64,000 bases of DNA from Trichomonas vaginalis G3. Taxonomy: Eukaryota > Parabasalia > Trichomonadida > Trichomonadidae. The notes under the pieces are model-generated. The model ran no database searches. It was not told the origin of the DNA and saw nothing but the letters and a program-made list of their open reading frames with translations. Shown here piece after piece: positions 59,225-64,000 of the stretch. The stretch lies in the NCBI RefSeq assembly GCF_026262505.1, contig NC_067203.1:25339411-25403410 (forward strand), given 5' to 3'. Each line of letters opens with the position of its first letter. Position 1 is the first letter of the stretch. A program made the translations under genes and the position numbers.

Positions 59225-60073
59225 TTATATTTTTACCGTTCGATAGTAGTTGTATATGAAACTAAGTTCTAAGTAAAACGCATGGTATAATGGAATTATT
59301 CTTTTTCTTCCATCTGTAGTAAACCATACTTGAAAGTCTGAAATACTTCCACTTGGTGGTTCGTATAACTTTGTAGGTTTTTCGTAAAAGTCATTTGCCA
59401 AGCATAAGAAAGAGTTTTGGGCGCCAGAAAATGAAGCATGAACAATAATAGCAGCTGGGTCGAAAACATTTTCATATGTTCCATTAGGGTTTTCGACTTC
59501 ATAAAAGTCTGGGTGTACTGGATATGCTGCAGGCTGATTTAACATCCTCATAAATCTATACCATGCCAAGTTGTTATATTTTGTAGAAAGATAAACGTTT
59601 TCTCCAAGGTCTTCTATTCTATTGATTTTAACAGTTGCATTTTTCCTGTCATAAATAATATCGAGATGGTATTCTCCTTCGTCAATGTTATACTGGTTTG
59701 CATATTCGATATAGATATCGTTTATTTTTTCTTGAAAAGCTTGAAGAGTTGTTTCTAAGTTTACAAGCAAACTAACTTGTAAAAGTTTTCCCTGTTCAAA
59801 TTTCTCATACATACGTTTTTCTTTGTTATAGTATCGAACTTCAAAACCGACCGTAAATGGGAAACCATGTATGGCTTCTGAAATGAACTTCATTCTACGA
59901 AAGCCAATAGCTTTTGTGACAGATGGGTCTCTTAGCCATCTTAATGGGTAGTCAAAACGATAGCCTTCATGCTTTACGGTCTCTGTCTCAAACTTTTGAC
60001 CGACATTAGTAAAAAGTTCATCTAATGGTTTAGTTGTAGCAACTCTTGAATTTTCTTTTTCTATTGGAAGCAT
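59225..60073 (-). CDS. Beta-rich structural-type protein of element C
   Basis: 282 residues, looks whole. Alternating hydrophobic strands and aromatic-rich blocks (FTVGFEVRYYNKEKRMYEKF, IIVHASFSGAQNSFLCLANDFYE, LYHAFYLELSFIYNYYR). No enzyme motif. Mavericks encode a minor capsid (penton) protein of similar size, and the location among virion-type genes suits that, but I cannot confirm the fold. It is divergent from the fibre gene, with only 18 bases between start codons. Confidence 0.45.
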   Translation of the reverse strand: MLPIEKENSRVATTKPLDELFTNVGQKFETETVKHEGYRFDYPLRWLRDPSVTKAIGFRRMKFISEAIHGFPFTVGFEVRYYNKEKRMYEKFEQGKLLQVSLLVNLETTLQAFQEKINDIYIEYANQYNIDEGEYHLDIIYDRKNATVKINRIEDLGENVYLSTKYNNLAWYRFMRMLNQPAAYPVHPDFYEVENPNGTYENVFDPAAIIVHASFSGAQNSFLCLANDFYEKPTKLYEPPSGSISDFQVWFTTDGRKRIIPLYHAFYLELSFIYNYYRTVKI

Positions 60074-60091
60074 ATTTTATCTAGAATAAAA
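60074..60091. promoter_or_regulatory. 18-bp bidirectional start region in element C
   Basis: ATTTTATCTAGAATAAAA separates two divergent start codons. Any promoter elements must overlap both leaders or lie in coding DNA. Confidence 0.55.
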
Positions 60092-61633
60092 ATGTCGAAA
60101 GATATTGCTTCCATGAGAGAAATACAACACAACCGACAACTCATTATGCAAGCTCTAAATAAGAACACAACAAACTTTTCAAACTATTCTAAGATATCTG
60201 AGTCATTGAAAGAAGGAAACTTAAAACTGACATTAAACCCAATGACAGATGAGTTTCTATTTCAAGACAAGAAGAACAATACTGTCTGTATAAATCCAAC
60301 AAAAGGAACTTTAAACGAGAAACCTATAAATGAACTTCTTTTGAAAGCAGATGTTGACAACAAAGCTGACAAAGAATATGTAGACGATGCAATAGCAAAA
60401 GAAGAAGAAAGAGCTAACAATGCTTATGCAACAAAAGAACATACTCATCCTGAACTAGCAGACAAAACATATGTTGACAATAAAATGTCAAGTGAAGTGA
60501 CAAGAGCTGAAAACGAATATTCTAAAAAGACTCATACACATTCTATATCTGAAATAACAGACTTACAAGAAACCTTAAACAGTAAAAGTGCCGTTGGACA
60601 TACACATACCATTGCAAATATTACAAACTTACAAGAAACCTTAAACAGGAAAAGTGCCGTTGGACATACACATTCTATATCTGAAATAACAGACTTAAAC
60701 GTTAGCCTTGAAAAGAAAGCGGATGAGGAATATGTGGCTAGTAAGTTAGAGAAGAAAGCGGATAAGGAATATGTGGATGAAAAAGATAATGAAATTATAG
60801 AAAGGGCTGAATGGTATCATGAATGGACATCGAAGATTTTAAAAACTAAAGCTGATACAGGATGGGTTTCAGGATGTTTAGACCTTAAAGCAGATAAAAC
60901 TTATGTTAACGATGAGTTAGAGAAGAAAGCAAATAAGACTCATACACATACAAGTTTTACAACTGTTGCTATAGAAAGTATTGAAGGAACGGTTGAAGAA
61001 ACTGGTGGGGATGCATTATATTGTAAACCTCCTAACTTTCCACAAGGTTTAACATCGGATGACGACATAACGACGATGAGAAACATTAGATGTAAAGATG
61101 TTTATGTCATGAAGGATGAACATAATATTAAATTCACTGCTCAAGATTTATATGACAAGAAAGCAGACAAAACAGAGCTTCAAACATTAAAGACAGAAAT
61201 GCTTCAAACATTATATCCTATAGGCTCTATTTATACGTCAATGAACTCTACCAGACCAGAAACAGTTCTGGGTTTTGGAACTTGGACTCAAATAGTCGAC
61301 AGGTTTTTGTATTGTGCAAACTCTTCAAAGGAAACAGGTGGAAGTAAAACGATTTCAGGTGAAAATTTACCTGCACACAGTCACTACATAGATTTAAGTA
61401 CATCTCAAGCAGGTTGGCATAAGCATAGATATTGGGATTGGTCAGCAATGACAAAAGGTAAAGGATATGATGTTAAAGACAACGTTAAGTTTGCTATAAA
61501 TTGTTACTGGAGTAACACTGAGGGAGGAGGAAACCATACACATCACGTTTCAGGATATACGCAAACAACGGGACAAAGTAAAGACTACATGCCACCTTAC
61601 ATGACAGTTTACGCATGGTATAGAAATGCTTAG
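60092..61633 (+). CDS. Phage-like fibre protein of element C
   Basis: 513 residues, looks whole. N-terminal head, residues 1-85. Shaft of KADKEYV-type and GHTHSISEITDLQETLN-type repeats (about 90-300), as in phage tail fibres with HxH metal sites. C-terminal tip from about 370: GSIYTSMNSTRPETVLGFGTWTQIVDRFLYCANSS, ENLPAHSHYIDL, HTHHVSGYTQTTG and MPPYMTVYAWYR, matching the T4 gp10/short-fibre collar type. It would bind host-cell surfaces if particles form. Shaft and tip parts are almost identical in DNA to B's fibre genes (44456-46121). Confidence 0.8.
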   Translation: MSKDIASMREIQHNRQLIMQALNKNTTNFSNYSKISESLKEGNLKLTLNPMTDEFLFQDKKNNTVCINPTKGTLNEKPINELLLKADVDNKADKEYVDDAIAKEEERANNAYATKEHTHPELADKTYVDNKMSSEVTRAENEYSKKTHTHSISEITDLQETLNSKSAVGHTHTIANITNLQETLNRKSAVGHTHSISEITDLNVSLEKKADEEYVASKLEKKADKEYVDEKDNEIIERAEWYHEWTSKILKTKADTGWVSGCLDLKADKTYVNDELEKKANKTHTHTSFTTVAIESIEGTVEETGGDALYCKPPNFPQGLTSDDDITTMRNIRCKDVYVMKDEHNIKFTAQDLYDKKADKTELQTLKTEMLQTLYPIGSIYTSMNSTRPETVLGFGTWTQIVDRFLYCANSSKETGGSKTISGENLPAHSHYIDLSTSQAGWHKHRYWDWSAMTKGKGYDVKDNVKFAINCYWSNTEGGGNHTHHVSGYTQTTGQSKDYMPPYMTVYAWYRNA

Positions 61634-62589
61634 TCGTCATTTTCAACTTCTTTAGCATATTCGTCAGGAGTTGTCTTATATTTGTTAGGAACTGTCTTTG
61701 AAAGTATACCACCTTGAACTTTGACAAGTTTGAAACGAGGTCTGACAATAGTCGTTTTATCTTCTGCTTGCAGTGTGTACATTTTGCCATGTTTGCCTAA
61801 AACTTCATAATATTCTCTTGTATACTTTCTTCTATTTTTACGAACACGAATGTGAGTACCTGTCGGGTTCCCATTGTTGTCATAGTCAATAGTATTTTCA
61901 TATGGGTCGCGTTTAGGTATTTCTATTTTTACTTTGTCACCTTTCTGAAGTTTGAAGCCCGGCATTCTTTCTTGTTTGTCTCTTTTGACTAAATTATTAA
62001 ATATATAGTCTTTCTCTAAGTCAGGGTTGTTTTTCATTTCTTCGGGGGAGTGGTTTCCCAAACCTTTTTGTTTACGGCTATTGTAAATATTTAAAACTTG
62101 TCTCATTTTTGCCTGGGAGAAGTGTCTATATTTGTCGTCATATGACATTTCATTTGCTTCACCACCTTGTGGTTGGTTTAAGTCTCTTAACATTTTTATA
62201 CAACCGTCAATGACACCAAGAGCAGAATGGTTTTGGTCGACAATGAAATATTGGTTTACATTTTTTGAACGCAGATAGTTTTTTACATCATCTGATTTGA
62301 AAGAACTTTCACAGTCAGATGTCAGTTTTGTTGGATGGTATTTGTCAACGAATATTGTCAAAGCTGCTAAGATATCTAAAATAGCTTTGGACCATAATGG
62401 TATGGCTTCACAGTATCTTGTGTTTTGACCGACAAATATTAGCCAGTATGGTGGTCCATCTGTTCTAACTCTCGGAATGTTTTCCAAGATATCCATAAAC
62501 CAAGCATTTGGTGTTGAACTAAAGATTTTTACCATGAGTGCTTTCTTTGTCGCTTTAGAAACATAGGGGTCCTTGTTTGGATTCGTCAT
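61630..62589 (-). CDS. rve integrase of element C
   Basis: 319 residues, looks whole. Core: NAWFMDILENIPRV, GQNTRYCEAIPLWSK, KLTSDCESSFKSDDVKNYL and HSALGVIDGCIKMLRDLN; tail with GDKVKIEIPKRDPY and TYTLQAEDKTTIVRPRFKLVKV like a chromodomain/SH3 end. Without the long N-terminal extension of the A/B integrase. Convergent with the fibre gene (4-base overlap), divergent from 62607. Confidence 0.85.
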   Translation of the reverse strand: MTNPNKDPYVSKATKKALMVKIFSSTPNAWFMDILENIPRVRTDGPPYWLIFVGQNTRYCEAIPLWSKAILDILAALTIFVDKYHPTKLTSDCESSFKSDDVKNYLRSKNVNQYFIVDQNHSALGVIDGCIKMLRDLNQPQGGEANEMSYDDKYRHFSQAKMRQVLNIYNSRKQKGLGNHSPEEMKNNPDLEKDYIFNNLVKRDKQERMPGFKLQKGDKVKIEIPKRDPYENTIDYDNNGNPTGTHIRVRKNRRKYTREYYEVLGKHGKMYTLQAEDKTTIVRPRFKLVKVQGGILSKTVPNKYKTTPDEYAKEVENDD

Positions 62590-62606
62590 TTTTTATCCTA
62601 TAAGAA
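62590..62606. promoter_or_regulatory. 17-bp bidirectional start region in element C
   Basis: TTTTTATCCTATAAGAA lies between two divergent start codons. It shares TTTTATC and an A-rich right half with 60074-60091. Confidence 0.55.
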
Positions 62607-63008
62607 ATGGGTTTATTTGGCGCATTAGCAGGAGTTGCATCCAGATTTTTGCCCGCAGTGGGAACAATAGCCAGAGGTGTATTTGGAGTTGGAAGGAAGA
62701 TTTTGAGTACATTAGGTATACTTAAAGAGAAAGCACAACCTATTATACAAACTGTACAGAAAGGTTGGGATGTAGCACGAGATGCAACAAATCTTATTCC
62801 AAATCCTGAAACAAGAGGAAAAGTTCAAGGATGGATGGACAATGTAGGAAGACAAGCAGGAAACTATTATAACAAAGCAAATGACTACTATAACCAAGCA
62901 GGACACTATATGGACCAAGGTGAAAGATTCTTTAACAGAGGATATAACCATGCACAACAGTGGGTAAACAATAACCAACCTCAACCGCCTCAAACGTGGG
63001 GAATGTAA
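62607..63008 (+). CDS. Amphipathic / repeat protein of element C
   Basis: 133 residues. The N-terminus MGLFGALAGVASRFLPAVGTIARGVFGVGRKIL is glycine-rich, hydrophobic and amphipathic, like a membrane-active peptide. Residues 85-115 repeat (Y)YNKANDYYNQAGHYMDQGERF. The Pro/Gln tail ends at a Gly-Met. Looks whole. Probable minor virion protein, by analogy. Confidence 0.55.
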   Translation: MGLFGALAGVASRFLPAVGTIARGVFGVGRKILSTLGILKEKAQPIIQTVQKGWDVARDATNLIPNPETRGKVQGWMDNVGRQAGNYYNKANDYYNQAGHYMDQGERFFNRGYNHAQQWVNNNQPQPPQTWGM

Positions 63009-63010
63009 AG

Positions 63011-63027
63011 TTTTTTACTGAGATGAA
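63011..63027 (+). promoter_or_regulatory. Repeated leader ACTGAGATGAA before a start codon
   Basis: TTTTTTACTGAGATGAA directly before ATG; repeated exactly at 63183-63199. Confidence 0.55.
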
Positions 63028-63180
63028 ATGAACAATACAGCATTGAGACAAATAAGTTCAAGATGGATTTGTCGGCTTCCAGCAGTTACACCACGTGTTT
63101 GTCAAGTTCTTCCGATACCTCAGGAAGTTTTAGACCGACTTAAAAAACCTAAACAACCAGTTGAAAACAAACCAAACTAA
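63028..63180 (+). CDS. Small proline-rich protein of element C
   Basis: 50 residues (MNNTALRQISSRWICRLPAV...), Pro/Lys-rich tail. Kept between two identical leaders, which supports it as a gene. Function unknown. Confidence 0.5.
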   Translation: MNNTALRQISSRWICRLPAVTPRVCQVLPIPQEVLDRLKKPKQPVENKPN

Positions 63181-63182
63181 AA

Positions 63183-63199
63183 TTTTTTACTGAGATGAA
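63183..63199 (+). promoter_or_regulatory. Repeated leader ACTGAGATGAA before a start codon
   Basis: Second copy of the 63011-63027 leader. Confidence 0.55.
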
Positions 63200-63784
63200 A
63201 TGACCGAAGAAGTTGAAACGGTAGATTTGACACCACAAACAAAAAGTTCAGAACCATTGTCAAAACCTGTCAAAGAACTTACAGATGAAGAGAAAAATTC
63301 AATAATAGAAAGTGCCAGGTCTGGAAATACAAACCCTAACTACAAAGTCACTTTTCATAAAAATGGAACGGCAAGTATCTCAAAAAAGAAACAGACTCTC
63401 ACAAATAAAATATTGAAGTCTGAAGGAGCTTTCGAGACAACAGATGGAAAAGTTTACTTCACTGACCAACAGTTCATTATAGAACATCTCATTGACTTAG
63501 AGTCGAAATATTCTAAACTTTACAACAAACACAAAAAGTTGAAAGGAAAACAAAAACAAATGGCATATGATATTTATGAAGATGTTGACGACACAACTGT
63601 TCCTGCAAGTGAAGTAAAGTCAGAGAAACCGAAAAGTGACGAAAAACCGATAGAAGAAGAAAAACCAAAAACTGAAGATAAACCAAAACCAAAGTTTAGT
63701 TTGGAAACTAAACCAAGTCAACCTTCATTAGCTGGTATGGGTTGGCGTCAAAGACTTATGGCAGCAGGCGGTTATGTAAAGTAA
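63200..63784 (+). CDS. Acidic linker-rich protein of element C
   Basis: 194 residues, looks whole. An acidic N-terminus, a small middle domain (SARSGNTNPNYKVTFHKNGTASISKKKQTL, FETTDGKVYFTDQQFIIEHLIDLESKYSKL), then a Lys/Glu/Pro-rich linker and a conserved-looking end LAGMGWRQRLMAAGGYVK. A scaffold or core-type virion protein is possible; not recognised. Confidence 0.55.
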   Translation: MTEEVETVDLTPQTKSSEPLSKPVKELTDEEKNSIIESARSGNTNPNYKVTFHKNGTASISKKKQTLTNKILKSEGAFETTDGKVYFTDQQFIIEHLIDLESKYSKLYNKHKKLKGKQKQMAYDIYEDVDDTTVPASEVKSEKPKSDEKPIEEEKPKTEDKPKPKFSLETKPSQPSLAGMGWRQRLMAAGGYVK

Positions 63785-63814
63785 AGAAAAAAATATTTTT
63801 TTATTTTTATAAAA

Positions 63815-64000
63815 ATGCCCCCATATAGAATGGATAGAAAATCTGCTAGAATAAAAGCAGAGTTGCAAAGATATGGTTGGAGAGTTTCGAAGAATTTTAA
63901 ATATAAGAAAGGAAGACCCATAAAAGTCTATGACAAATTGTCTGGTCTTCGCTACGAAATGGATTTGGAAACAGCACGTGCAAATTATCCAAACAGACTA
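63815..64000 (+). CDS. Partial gene of element C, runs off the window
   Basis: 62 codons visible (MPPYRMDRKSARIKAELQRYGWRV...), basic, with GRPIKVYDKLSGLRYEMDLETARANYP. T-rich leader before the ATG. Possibly the start of a larger replication gene; cannot be judged here. Confidence 0.5.
   Translation, partial: MPPYRMDRKSARIKAELQRYGWRVSKNFKYKKGRPIKVYDKLSGLRYEMDLETARANYPNRL

Larger units (their letters stand above)
57379..64000. mobile_element. Maverick/Polinton element C, left part, runs off the window
   Basis: Begins near GGTAGTGGGGCTTCC (57379), similar to the AGTAGT ends of A and B; the other end and duplication are outside the window. Genes: adenine methyltransferase, small membrane protein, small proteins, beta-rich structural protein, fibre, integrase, amphipathic protein and others. 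Its integrase is not alignable by eye with that of A and B, so it is another lineage. No breaks are seen in the 6.6 kb visible; it looks whole and young. Confidence 0.8.

Overview
The window looks like a parabasalid (trichomonad) nuclear genome, Trichomonas or Tritrichomonas type; I cannot fix the species. The reasons are AT-rich DNA with short leaders, TCACT initiator-like sequences 17-18 bases before start codons, TAAA at stop codons (the trichomonad polyadenylation signal), no introns seen, an ankyrin protein of the DUF3447 type, a giant BEACH protein, and above all several Maverick (Polinton) elements, which are known to fill trichomonad genomes.

Left host block (1-18712): a coiled-coil protein, an M18 aspartyl-aminopeptidase relative that has lost key metal and catalytic residues, a 920-base spacer with an unusual 70-nt three-way-junction palindrome, a 120-base tandem duplication and paired hairpins, a 2710-residue BEACH-WD40 protein, a ubiquitin-like protein, an HxxxD acyltransferase relative, an ankyrin protein, a possible decayed gene, and a small bromodomain-NET (BET-like) protein.

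Element block (18719-52829): two nested Mavericks. Element B (about 20.9 kb without its guest) is flanked by a TGGAAA target duplication and has TIRs of about 257 bp. Element A (13.2 kb, TIRs of about 590 bp) sits 47 bp inside B's left TIR, flanked by a GTAAGA duplication. Both carry DNA polymerase B with an internal HNH motif, an rve integrase, a PrimPol/SF3 primase-helicase, a KilA-N protein and arrays of 117-166 bp repeats. Only B has the virion module: fibre, packaging ATPase, major capsid and small amphipathic proteins. A looks like a capsid-less relative with largely open replication and integration genes; B is decayed, with roughly a dozen or more breaks. The primase-helicase lies between inverted repeat arrays and has opposite orientations in A and B. 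A also carries clusters of tiny hairpins absent from the matching sites in B, three of them lying in frame inside genes.

Right host block (52836-57378): a GT61-type glycosyltransferase gene split by one frameshift and a surface protein gene with an in-frame TGA.

Right edge (about 57379-64000): the left part of a third, different Maverick (C), which looks whole as far as visible: adenine methyltransferase, small structural-type proteins, a phage-like fibre, a distinct integrase, and more genes running off the window. A large part of C's fibre gene is nearly identical in DNA to B's although the rest is unrelated, implying recent exchange of a receptor-binding module.
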